NCBI RefSeq assembly: GCF_900174485.1 | Contig: NZ_LT837803.1 | Location: 806,001 to 870,000 of the forward strand | Reading direction: 5' to 3' | From: Sterolibacterium denitrificans | Lineage (GTDB): Bacteria; Pseudomonadota; Gammaproteobacteria; Burkholderiales; Rhodocyclaceae | Length of the DNA stretch: 64,000 nucleotides | Shown here: piece after piece, positions 8,330-16,261 of the stretch | Layout: every line of letters starts with the position of its first letter | Position numbering within the stretch: the stretch's first letter is position 1 | Made by a program: the position numbers and the translations under genes | Notes under the pieces: model-generated | What the model was told of the DNA's origin: nothing | The model's input: only the letters and a program-made list of their open reading frames with translations | Database searches by the model: none

Positions 8330-9934
8330 ATGACTATTCCCCGCCCCGCTTCGCAAGAAGCGGGGTTTGCTTTTCATGGTGCGCCGCTTTTGGCGGTGGT
8401 GCTGGTTTTTGCCCCCCTGATCCAGGCGGGCAACCGGCCCATTCCCCTGCTGATTCTCGAGTTGCTGGCGCTGGCCTTGCTGGTGCAGGTGCTCAGCCAG
8501 CCTCGGCCGGATTTTCTCCGCCATCTTTCCCGCACCATGCTGGCGGCACTGGCGGCCTTGCTGCTCATGCCGCTGCTGCATCTGCTGCCGTTGCCCGAAG
8601 CCGTATGGACGGCGCTGCCGGGCCGTGATTTTTATGCCGGCGCGCTGGCCTCGGCCGATATCGAGCTGGGCATGCGGCCACTCTCGCTGATTCCGCAGAT
8701 GACGGAGTTTTCCTGGCTGGCGCTGCTGGTGCCGGTGGTGGTGTTCGTGGTGACGGCGGGCCTGCCCGACGCCCGGCTAAAGATGTTGGTGCAGCTTTTC
8801 ATCGGTATCGCGGTGTTCGAGGCCGTCATCGGACTGGCGCAGTTCGGTACGGGGTCTGCCACCATATTGGGCGCGCAGGGCGGGCTGCATGGCAACAGCG
8901 CGATTGGTACCTATGCCAATCGCGATCATCTGGCCGGTCTGCTGGAGATGGCCTTGCCATTGGCCCTGGCGCTGCTGGCGGCGAGTCTTCAAGGCGGCGG
9001 GTCGTCCGGCAGTCCCAAGGTGCGTCATCATCACCGTCCGCAGTTGCGCCAGCGTCTGGCGATGCTGTTTTCCCATGAATTCAGGTTCAATCACGCGGCC
9101 TTGCTGGGCGCGGCCAGCATCGCCATCCTGCTCGGCCTGGTGTTCACGCGTTCGCGTACCGGCGTGGCGCTGGGCATGCTGGCGATTTTTCTCAGTACCC
9201 TGATGTTTGCCCGGCGTATCGGCGGCGGCCGGTCGACCGGGCTGATTTCGTTGATCACGGTCGTTGGCATGATGCTGGCGCTGGAAATCGGCTTGGTTCC
9301 CGTGCTGGAGCGCTTCACCGATCAGAGCGTGGCAGAGGATTCGCGCTGGTCGATCTATGCCGGCACGCTGGCCGGCATCGGTGAATTCTTTCCGCTGGGC
9401 AGCGGCATCGGTACCTTCCCCGGAGTGTATCGCCGCTTTCAGACCGAAGACATTCCGATGTTCGTCAATCACGCGCACAACGATTATCTGGAATGGCTGT
9501 TTGAAGGCGGCCTGGTGGCCGGTGCGCTGATTGCGGTGTTTTTGGCGCTCTACCTCCTGCGCTGGCGCCAGGTGTGGAGCAGCGAAGCCTGGTCGCACCT
9601 GCGCTTCGTCCAGGTGGCGGCAGGCATCAGCCTGTTGCTGATGGGGTTGCATGGGCTGATCGATTTCAACCTGCACATTCCGGCCAACGCAATTTTCTTT
9701 GCTTTTCTTGCCGGTGTGTTTTTTCACCGTGAAGCGCCTCCGCCGGTACGCAAGCCGAAGCCCGCGCCGATAGCGGCGCAGCCTCACTCTCCCAGTTCCG
9801 CAGCCCCCCAGTCCCGAGTGGATGCCGCAGGCGTGCAGGGAACGCCGACGGCAGCGCAAGCGGAACCGGAATTGCCGGTTTCTTCCCCGGCAGCGGCAGC
9901 GCAGGCGCCCCAGCACAATCCATTCATGGATTGA
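8330..9934 (+). CDS. O-antigen ligase / Wzy-like polysaccharide membrane protein
   Basis: Predicted integral membrane protein of about 534 residues with roughly a dozen hydrophobic helices and a large periplasmic loop. The Wzy_C hallmark lies in that loop: SRTGVALGMLAIFLSTL, then GIGTFPGVYRRFQ and NHAHNDYLEWLFEGGLVAG, with the conserved His and Asp-Tyr. The last 65 residues form a Pro/Ala/Gln-rich cytoplasmic tail. Family members ligate or polymerise lipid-linked glycans. The start is uncertain: 8330 is the first ATG, but a terminator-like hairpin covers codons 5-12, so a later TTG or GTG may be used. It closes the polysaccharide cluster. Confidence 0.82.
   Translation: MTIPRPASQEAGFAFHGAPLLAVVLVFAPLIQAGNRPIPLLILELLALALLVQVLSQPRPDFLRHLSRTMLAALAALLLMPLLHLLPLPEAVWTALPGRDFYAGALASADIELGMRPLSLIPQMTEFSWLALLVPVVVFVVTAGLPDARLKMLVQLFIGIAVFEAVIGLAQFGTGSATILGAQGGLHGNSAIGTYANRDHLAGLLEMALPLALALLAASLQGGGSSGSPKVRHHHRPQLRQRLAMLFSHEFRFNHAALLGAASIAILLGLVFTRSRTGVALGMLAIFLSTLMFARRIGGGRSTGLISLITVVGMMLALEIGLVPVLERFTDQSVAEDSRWSIYAGTLAGIGEFFPLGSGIGTFPGVYRRFQTEDIPMFVNHAHNDYLEWLFEGGLVAGALIAVFLALYLLRWRQVWSSEAWSHLRFVQVAAGISLLLMGLHGLIDFNLHIPANAIFFAFLAGVFFHREAPPPVRKPKPAPIAAQPHSPSSAAPQSRVDAAGVQGTPTAAQAEPELPVSSPAAAAQAPQHNPFMD
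8344..8374 (+). terminator. Intrinsic terminator overlapping the start of the next gene
   Basis: A perfect 9-bp stem CCCCGCTTC/GAAGCGGGG with a GCAA tetraloop is followed by TTTGCTTTT. It ends the transcript of the exported protein gene, about 95 bases after its stop, but it also lies inside the first codons of the ligase reading frame. Confidence 0.7.
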
Positions 9935-9973
9935 GGCGGTTTGCCGGCGGCGCGGGACATTCAGCGCCCGGGG

Positions 9974-10933
9974 TTACCTTTCACCCTCACCCTTCAACCC
10001 TTCGATTCCCGCCCCCTGCGCCTGCAGATCGGCATGGTAGCTCGAGCGCACCAGGGGGCCGCTGGCGGCGTGGGTGAAGCCCATGGCCTGCGCTTCGCGG
10101 GCGTACATGGCGAAGATATCGGGATGCACGTAGCGTAGCACCGGCAGGTGGTGGGTCGAAGGCGCGAGGTACTGGCCGATGGTCAGCATGTCGACATCAT
10201 GGGCGCGCAGGTCGCGCATGACCTGGAGGATTTCCTCGTCGGTTTCACCCAGGCCGACCATCAGGCCGGATTTGGCGGGGATGCCGGGATTGCGTGCCTT
10301 GAATTGCTTCAGCAGCAGCAGCGAATGCGCATAGTCGGCGCCGGGGCGGGCCTGCTTGTAGAGGCGCGACACGGTTTCGAGGTTGTGGTTGAAGACGTCG
10401 GGCGGCGTGGCGCTGAGGATGTCGATGGCGATCTCCATGCGGCCACGGAAATCCGGCACCAGGATTTCGATGCGGGTGTGCGGCGACTGCGCGCGGATCT
10501 GCGCGATGCAGTCGGCAAAGTGCTGGGCGCCGCCGTCGCGCAGATCGTCGCGGTCGACGCTGGTGATGACGACGTACTTCAGCCTGAGCGCGGCGATGGA
10601 TTCGGCAAGTTTTTGTGGCTCCTGCGGATCGGGCGGCAGCGGCTTGCCGTGGCCGACGTCGCAGAACGGACAGCGCCGCGTGCATAGATCGCCGAGGATC
10701 ATGAAGGTCGCCGTCCCCTTGCCGAAGCATTCGCCGATGTTGGGGCAGGCGGCCTCCTCGCAGACGGTGTGCAACTGGCGTTCGCGCAGGACGCCTTTCA
10801 CTTCGTTGTAGCGCGAGGCATCGGTGCCGGCCTTGACGCGGATCCACGACGGTTTCCGGAGCGGTTCGACGGGAACGATCTTGATCGGGATGCGCGCGGT
10901 TTTTTCCGCGCCCTTCTGTTTTTCGCGAGTCAT
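9974..10933 (-). CDS. lipA: Lipoyl synthase
   Basis: Radical SAM enzyme of 319 residues that inserts two sulfurs into protein-bound octanoate to make lipoate. The auxiliary cluster motif [12 protein letters not shown] and the radical SAM motif CTRRCPFC are both present, as are FNHNLETV and the [11 protein letters not shown] segment typical of LipA. The C-terminal RSSYHAD supplies the conserved serine that binds the auxiliary cluster. The start at 10933 overlaps the lipB stop in an ATGA junction, so lipB and lipA are translationally coupled. The length is normal for the family. Confidence 0.97.
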   Translation of the reverse strand: MTREKQKGAEKTARIPIKIVPVEPLRKPSWIRVKAGTDASRYNEVKGVLRERQLHTVCEEAACPNIGECFGKGTATFMILGDLCTRRCPFCDVGHGKPLPPDPQEPQKLAESIAALRLKYVVITSVDRDDLRDGGAQHFADCIAQIRAQSPHTRIEILVPDFRGRMEIAIDILSATPPDVFNHNLETVSRLYKQARPGADYAHSLLLLKQFKARNPGIPAKSGLMVGLGETDEEILQVMRDLRAHDVDMLTIGQYLAPSTHHLPVLRYVHPDIFAMYAREAQAMGFTHAASGPLVRSSYHADLQAQGAGIEGLKGEGER

Positions 10934-11538
10934 GGCAGTTGTGCCTGCAGATGCTGGAGCAGGCGCGCGGCAACGCGCTGCACGTTGGTTTCGTCGCACA
11001 GATCGCGCATCTGCGTCACCGCCATGCCGGCGTAACCGCAGGGATTGATGGCGGCGTAGGGCGCGAGATCCATGTCGATGTTGAGGCACAGGCCGTGATA
11101 ACTGCGCGCGTTGCGGATGCGCAGGCCCAGCGCGGCGATCTTGGCGCCGGCGACATAAACGCCCGGCGCGCCGGCCAGGCGTTCGGCCGCGATGCCGTAT
11201 TCTTCCAGCAGGTCGATCAGCGCCTGCTCGATGCGTTTCACCAGTTCGCGCACCTTGAGGCCGCGCCGCTGCAGGTCGAGCAGCAGATAGACGACCAGTT
11301 GGCCGGGGCCGTGGTAGGTGATCTGCCCGCCCCGGTCGATCTTGACCAGCGGCACGCCGATGTCGCGCAGCAGGTGTTCGGGTTTGCCGGCCTGGCCGAG
11401 GGTGAACACCGGCGGATGTTCGCAGAGCCAGATTTCATCGGGCGTTTCGGCCGTGCGGCGGGCCGTGAAATCCTGCATGGCACGCCAAGTGGGCTCAAAT
11501 TCGACCCGTTCCAGATGCCGGATTTCCAGTTTGTTCAA
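10930..11538 (-). CDS. lipB: Octanoyl-ACP:protein octanoyltransferase
   Basis: Transfers octanoate from acyl carrier protein to lipoyl domains, supplying the LipA substrate. The 202-residue protein has the family signature [20 protein letters not shown], the [13 protein letters not shown] segment with the catalytic Lys, [10 protein letters not shown], and [12 protein letters not shown] with the catalytic Cys. The only sensible start is TTG at 11538, which overlaps the TGA of the upstream ybeD-like gene. TTG starts are rare here, so the overlap suggests coupled translation at reduced efficiency. The downstream end overlaps lipA by 4 bases. Confidence 0.95.
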   Translation of the reverse strand: MNKLEIRHLERVEFEPTWRAMQDFTARRTAETPDEIWLCEHPPVFTLGQAGKPEHLLRDIGVPLVKIDRGGQITYHGPGQLVVYLLLDLQRRGLKVRELVKRIEQALIDLLEEYGIAAERLAGAPGVYVAGAKIAALGLRIRNARSYHGLCLNIDMDLAPYAAINPCGYAGMAVTQMRDLCDETNVQRVAARLLQHLQAQLP

Positions 11539-11801
11539 AGCACCACCTTCACCAGCGGATGCGCGGTGAGTTCCCGATAGAGGTCGTCGAGCTGGATCTT
11601 CGAGGTGGCGCGCACGGTGCAGGTCAGGCTGAGATAGTTGCCCTTGGCCGACGGGCGCATTTCCATGCCGGCGGCGTCGTAGTCGGGAAAGTGGCGCAGG
11701 ACGACTTCGAGCACCGCCTGGGCGTAGTCGTCGCAGCGCGCACCCATGATTTTCAGCGGGAAGTCGCAGGGAAATTCGAGCAGGGTTTCGCCTTGGCTCA
11801 T
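11535..11801 (-). CDS. ybeD: DUF493 / YbeD family protein
   Basis: Small 88-residue protein of the YbeD family, which is regularly found next to lipB. The compact alpha/beta pattern fits this family: FPCDFPLKIMG at the start, VLRHFPDYDAAGMEMRPSAKGNYLSLT in the middle, and [18 protein letters not shown] at the end, the last being the usual C terminus. A role linked to lipoate metabolism has been suggested from gene order but is not proven. It overlaps lipB and follows the transaminase gene by 12 bases, so the whole set is likely one transcript. Confidence 0.9.
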   Translation of the reverse strand: MSQGETLLEFPCDFPLKIMGARCDDYAQAVLEVVLRHFPDYDAAGMEMRPSAKGNYLSLTCTVRATSKIQLDDLYRELTAHPLVKVVL

Positions 11802-11813
11802 GATGCGATGTCC

Positions 11814-12689
11814 TCATGCATCGACATGGCTGCGCATCACGGCGCGCTTGTAGTCCTGGTACCAGGCCAGCATTTGCGCGTACAGCGGGCCGGGTCGGCC
11901 GCCGCCGACGGGTTTGTCGTCGAGGCGAACGATGGGCAGGACTTCCTTGGTCGAGGAGGTCAGCCAGAGTTCGTCGGCCGTGCGCACTTCCTCTTCGAGC
12001 ACATCGCGCGCCTGGTGCGGCAGGCCGTGCCGGGCGGCCAGTTCGAGGATCACGTCGTAGGTGACGCCGGGCAGCATCAGGTGATTTTTCGGCGGCGCGA
12101 GAATCACGTCGTTCTTCACGACAAAGATGTTGGAAGCCGCGCCTTCGGTCAGAAAACCGTCGCGCAGCAGCAGGGTTTCGGCGCAGCCGGCGTCGATGGC
12201 GCGCTGGCGCAAAAGACAGTTGGCGAGCAGCGAAGTGGCCTTGATGTCGCAGCGGTGCCAGCGGTTGTCGGCCGCGCTGATGGCCGCAATCCCCTGCGCG
12301 CGCTGCGCGGCCGGCGGCGGCAGTAGCGGTTCGCTCATCACGAAGACCGTCGGCTGTATCTCCTTGGGGAAGGCGTGATTGCGCTTGCCGTCGGCGCCGC
12401 GCGTCACCTGCAGATAGATCTGCTGATCCTCGCCTTCGTTGGCCGCGATGATCTGCGCGATCAGGGCCGTCCACGCATCGCCGCGCAGCGGATTGGCCAG
12501 GCGGATGCCGTCGAGACTGCGCTGCAGGCGGCCCAGGTGTTCGTCCAGACGGAACGGTCGGCGCGAGTAGACGGGAATGACTTCATACACGCCATCGCCG
12601 AACAGAAAGCCGCGATCCATCACCGGCACGCGGGCCTCGGCCAGCGGCATGAACTCGCCGTTCAGGTAGATCGTCGGGATCGAGGTCAT
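11814..12689 (-). CDS. dat: D-amino-acid transaminase (class IV PLP aminotransferase)
   Basis: Fold-type IV aminotransferase of 291 residues that interconverts D-alanine and D-glutamate, feeding peptidoglycan precursors. Evidence: IYLNGEFMPLAEARVPVMDRGFLFGDGVYEV at the N terminus (a class IV signature), CDIKATSLLANCLLRQ with the PLP-binding Lys, and TEGAASNIFVV and GVTYDVILELA near the end. The ATG at 12689 is preferred to the earlier frame opening because the family begins just before this point. It lies between dacC and ybeD on the same strand, in the conserved dacC-dat-ybeD-lipB-lipA order. Branched-chain or aminodeoxychorismate activity is a less likely alternative. Confidence 0.88.
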   Translation of the reverse strand: MTSIPTIYLNGEFMPLAEARVPVMDRGFLFGDGVYEVIPVYSRRPFRLDEHLGRLQRSLDGIRLANPLRGDAWTALIAQIIAANEGEDQQIYLQVTRGADGKRNHAFPKEIQPTVFVMSEPLLPPPAAQRAQGIAAISAADNRWHRCDIKATSLLANCLLRQRAIDAGCAETLLLRDGFLTEGAASNIFVVKNDVILAPPKNHLMLPGVTYDVILELAARHGLPHQARDVLEEEVRTADELWLTSSTKEVLPIVRLDDKPVGGGRPGPLYAQMLAWYQDYKRAVMRSHVDA

Positions 12690-12729
12690 CGTCGAGTCGG
12701 CGTGCGTGCGGCCGGCAGGCAGGCGGGAA

Positions 12730-13878
12730 TCATTCAAACCACAGCCGCAGGGTGTCCCAGGCGCGGCTGAAGATGCCGCCCGTGGGGACGGCTTCGAGGG
12801 CGATGACGGGAAACTCGCCGTAGGGCTTCTCGCCCAGCGTCAGCTTCAGCCGCGCCACCTGCTGGCCGGCCGTGACCGGCGCCAGCAAGGGCTGCAGGCT
12901 GACCAGCTCTACCTTGAGCTGCCGGCTTTGTCCCGCGGGGACGGAAATCATGAAGTCGTGGCCGAAGCCGGCCTTGACTTTGCGCTGGGCGCCCTTGTAG
13001 ACCGGCAACTGCGAAATCGCCTGGTTGCCCGTGTAGAGCTTGACGCTGTCGAACGCCTGGAAGCCGAAGTTCAGCAGGCGCTGCGATTCGTTGGCGCGGG
13101 CGTTTTCCGAAGCCGTGCCCAGCACCACGGAAATGAGCCGCCGCTCGCCACGTTTTGCCGAGGCGACCAGGCAATAGCCGGCCGCCTTGGTGTGGCCGGT
13201 CTTCATGCCGTCGACATGCGGGTCGCTCCACAGCAGACGGTTGCGGTTCGGCTGGGTGATGTTGTTGTAGCGGTATTGCTTGGTCGAATACAGCGGGTAA
13301 TACTCGGGAAAGTCGCGGATCAGCGCGTTGGCCAGGGCCGCCATGTCGCGCGCCGTCGAGTAATGCTGCGGATCGGGCAGGCCGGTGGCATTGCGGAAGC
13401 TGGAGTTCTTCAGGCCCAGGCGCTGCGCTTCGCGGTTCATCATTCTGGCGAAGCCTTCCTCGCTGCCGCCGATCGCCTCGGCCAGCGCGATGCTGGCGTC
13501 GTTGCCGGACTGGATGATCATGCCATGCAGCAACTCATCCACCGTAACCGGGGTCTTGGGCTCGATGAACATCCGCGATCCCTCGGCACGCCAGGCATGT
13601 TCCGATACCGGCAGGGTCTGATCCAGCTTGAGCTTGCCTTGCTTGACGGCGGCAAAGGCCAGATAGGCCGTCATCAGCTTGGTCAGCGAGGCCGGCTCGA
13701 TGCGTTCGTCGGGATTGGAACTGGCCAACTCCTGCCCGGAGCCGGCGTCATGCAGGTACCAGGATTTCGCCGCGATATCGATGGATGGCGCCGCCAATTG
13801 CGCCCATGCGCCGCCGGACAGCGCCAGCAGCAATGACAATGCGGAGATCAGCGGTAGCAGGGCGGAAGGACGGAACAT
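12730..13878 (-). CDS. dacC: D-alanyl-D-alanine carboxypeptidase (PBP5/6 type)
   Basis: Periplasmic low-molecular-weight penicillin-binding protein of 382 residues that trims the terminal D-Ala of peptidoglycan stem peptides. A signal peptide covers residues 1 to about 27 (ending GAWAQ). All three serine-acyltransferase motifs are present: S64-L-T-K67, S124-G-N126 and K226-T-G228. The C-terminal domain is beta-rich and ends in an amphipathic helix (SRAWDTLRLWFE) that docks the protein on the membrane, as in PBP5. It sits just upstream of dat in a conserved cell-wall gene order. Confidence 0.95.
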   Translation of the reverse strand: MFRPSALLPLISALSLLLALSGGAWAQLAAPSIDIAAKSWYLHDAGSGQELASSNPDERIEPASLTKLMTAYLAFAAVKQGKLKLDQTLPVSEHAWRAEGSRMFIEPKTPVTVDELLHGMIIQSGNDASIALAEAIGGSEEGFARMMNREAQRLGLKNSSFRNATGLPDPQHYSTARDMAALANALIRDFPEYYPLYSTKQYRYNNITQPNRNRLLWSDPHVDGMKTGHTKAAGYCLVASAKRGERRLISVVLGTASENARANESQRLLNFGFQAFDSVKLYTGNQAISQLPVYKGAQRKVKAGFGHDFMISVPAGQSRQLKVELVSLQPLLAPVTAGQQVARLKLTLGEKPYGEFPVIALEAVPTGGIFSRAWDTLRLWFE

Positions 13879-14012
13879 GGCGAGTACCTGTACCTGTTGC
13901 GAAACCGCCGATTATAAAGGCAGTGTCAGCGTGTACCGAATGCCCTGGCGTTTTCTGGACGGGACGGAACGGAACAGGAACACTTCGCCGACTTTCGCCG
14001 GCGCCGGCCGGA

Positions 14013-15167
14013 TCATTGCTGTACCAGCAGCGGTTTGATGTCGAAGGTCGCGCGCAGCAGTTCGGCGATGCGCTGGGCTGCGGCGCGGTCCGGCCAGGGG
14101 CCGAGTTGCAGGCGGTAGATGCCGGCGCGGGCCTGGACGACGAGTTTGCTGCTCAGATCGCCATTGCCGGTTTGGTTGGATTGATCGGATTGATCAGATT
14201 GATTCGCCTGGCCGGGTAGTCCAGTCAGTTCGCGAGCGAGATGGGCCTTCAGGTTCTCGGCGTTGTCGGCATTGCTGAAGGCGCCGAGCTGCAGGAAGAT
14301 GCCGCGCGATTCCTTGATTTCCGGCAGCAGGCTGGCAGTTGGTGCGCGGGGTAGCGTGGTGTTTTGCTCCGTGCGTCGAATCATTTCGGCCAGCGGGTCT
14401 GCCGGAGTGCTGGATGCGCTGGCCAGCAGTCCGGCGCCGGGCAGGATGTTTTCGACTTCCAGTTGCGTGCTGCCGCTACCGATGTAGCCGAGTTTCCAGG
14501 CGGCGGCGTATGAGAGGTCGATGAGGCGATCGGCATGGAAGGGGCCGCGATCATTCACGCGCACGACGATAGCGCGGCCGTTGGCCGGATTGGTGACGCG
14601 CGCATAGCTGGGAATCGGCAGGGTGGTGTGGGCGGCCGTCATGCCGAACATGTCGTAGATTTCGCCGCTCGAAGTGCGCTGGCCGTGAAACTTGCGCCCG
14701 TACCAACTGCCGATGCCCTGCGCCTTGTAGGGGGTGATGGCGGTCATCGGCCGGTATTCGCGGTTGAACACGACATACGGCCGGTTGGCGAAGCGGTGCA
14801 GCGGCTCGGCGCGGGGAACCGCGTCGGGAATCGCGGCGAGCGCTTCATCGCTGGGCGGGTTGTCGCCCGGCCCGTCGTCGAGGTAATAACCTCCGCCCCG
14901 CTTGGCCGAAGGCGCGGGAGACGGCGAGGGAGAGGCGGGTGCCGGCTTCGCCGCGGGCGCAGGCGCACGCTCGGCCCCTGCTCGGTGAGGCGTACCGGAG
15001 CAGGCGGACAGCGTCAGGGTGGTCAGAGCAAACAGCAGTCCTGCCGCCGGGCCGCCCCAAGGCAGGACGGCACGCGCCGATGCCCCCACGACGCGCCCCG
15101 TGACAGGCGAGCGTAGCGAGGAAGTGGGCTCCCCCTCTTGAGAGGGAGGCGGGGGGTGTGGTTTCAC
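14013..15167 (-). CDS. rlpA: RlpA family septal-ring lytic transglycosylase lipoprotein
   Basis: Outer-membrane lipoprotein with a lipobox LTLSAC near residue 55, a double-psi beta-barrel in the middle (GSWYGRKFHGQRTSSGEIYD and VRVNDRGPFH, with the catalytic Asp) and a C-terminal SPOR domain (IFLQLGAFSNADNAENLKAHL ... YRLQLGPWPDRAAAQRIAELL). In Pseudomonas, RlpA cleaves denuded glycan strands at septa. The GTG at 15167 overlaps the rodA stop, but the first 35 codons come from a repeat-like CT/AG-rich sequence, so translation may begin further in, nearer the hydrophobic signal segment. Confidence 0.9.
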   Translation of the reverse strand: MKPHPPPPSQEGEPTSSLRSPVTGRVVGASARAVLPWGGPAAGLLFALTTLTLSACSGTPHRAGAERAPAPAAKPAPASPSPSPAPSAKRGGGYYLDDGPGDNPPSDEALAAIPDAVPRAEPLHRFANRPYVVFNREYRPMTAITPYKAQGIGSWYGRKFHGQRTSSGEIYDMFGMTAAHTTLPIPSYARVTNPANGRAIVVRVNDRGPFHADRLIDLSYAAAWKLGYIGSGSTQLEVENILPGAGLLASASSTPADPLAEMIRRTEQNTTLPRAPTASLLPEIKESRGIFLQLGAFSNADNAENLKAHLARELTGLPGQANQSDQSDQSNQTGNGDLSSKLVVQARAGIYRLQLGPWPDRAAAQRIAELLRATFDIKPLLVQQ

Positions 15168-16261
15168 TTCTGCACCAGCATGCGATGTTTGTGGATGCTC
15201 ATCAGGATGCCGATGCCGAAGGACAGCGTGACGAGTGCCGTGCCGCCGTAGCTGACGAGGGGCAGCGGCACGCCGACGACGGGCAGGATGCCGCTGACCA
15301 TGCCCATGTTCACGAAGGCGTAGGTGAAGAAAATCATGGTGATGCTGCCGGCGAGCAGGCGCGAGAACAAGGTCGGCGCATTCGCCGCAATCATCATGCA
15401 GCGGCCGATCAGCAGGATGTAGAGGATCAGCAGCAGCGAGTTGCCGATCAGGCCGAACTCCTCGGAAAGCACGGCGAAGATGAAGTCGGTGTGGCGTTCG
15501 GGCAGGAATTCGAGCTGCGTCTGGGTACCCTTTCCCCAGCCCTTGCCGAGTATGCCGCCAGAGCCGATGGCGATGGTCGACTGGATGATGTGGAAGCCTT
15601 TGCCGAGCGGATCGGCTTCGGGGTTGAGCAGGGTCATGACGCGGTGGCGCTGGTAGTCGTGCAGCACGTAGGTCCAGGCCAGCGGCGCGGCGGCGACGGC
15701 GGCGGTGGCGAGGCCGCCGATCACCAGCCAGGGCAGGCCGGCGAAGAAGATGACGAAGAAGCCGGCGGCAAATACCAGAATGGCCGTGCCCAGATCGGGC
15801 TGGCGCGCGATCAGGCCGACCGGGATCAGCAGGATCAGCGAGGCGACGGCGTAGTCGCGCAGGCGCAGTTGGGATTCGTGTTTCTGGAAATACCAGGCGA
15901 GCATCAGCGGCATGGCGATTTTCATGATTTCCGACGGCTGGAAACGCATGAAGCCGAGGTTGAGCCAGCGCCGCGCGCCCTTGATGATGTCGCCGAACAG
16001 CGCCACGGCAAGCAGCAGCAGCACGCCGAGGACGAAGACCGGCAGGGCGAAGCGCATCAGCTTCTGCGGCGGGAATTCGGCGCCGATGCGGATCACCACC
16101 AGGGCGATCAGCATGTTCATCAACTGGGCGTTGATGCGTTCTGCGGAAGCACTGCTCACCATCAGCAGCGCATAGCCGAACAGCAGCAGGGTGAACAGCA
16201 TCAATGGCGGATCGATGGGTTCGATCAAGCGCCGCCAGTGTGCCTTGAGATTCAGTTCCAT
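15164..16261 (-). CDS. mrdB: RodA, SEDS-family peptidoglycan polymerase
   Basis: Integral membrane glycosyltransferase of 365 residues with about ten membrane helices, which polymerises lipid II during cell elongation. SEDS landmarks are present: LVVIRIGAEFPP, FMRFQPSEIMKIAMPLMLAWY, RQPDLGTAILVFAAGFFVIF, and GSGGILGKGWGKGTQTQLEFLPERHTDFIFAVLSEEFGL. The ATG at 16261 is preferred to a TTG one codon earlier; its A is the last base of the mrdA stop, so the two are coupled. It partners PBP2 encoded just upstream. Confidence 0.96.
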   Translation of the reverse strand: MELNLKAHWRRLIEPIDPPLMLFTLLLFGYALLMVSSASAERINAQLMNMLIALVVIRIGAEFPPQKLMRFALPVFVLGVLLLLAVALFGDIIKGARRWLNLGFMRFQPSEIMKIAMPLMLAWYFQKHESQLRLRDYAVASLILLIPVGLIARQPDLGTAILVFAAGFFVIFFAGLPWLVIGGLATAAVAAAPLAWTYVLHDYQRHRVMTLLNPEADPLGKGFHIIQSTIAIGSGGILGKGWGKGTQTQLEFLPERHTDFIFAVLSEEFGLIGNSLLLILYILLIGRCMMIAANAPTLFSRLLAGSITMIFFTYAFVNMGMVSGILPVVGVPLPLVSYGGTALVTLSFGIGILMSIHKHRMLVQK

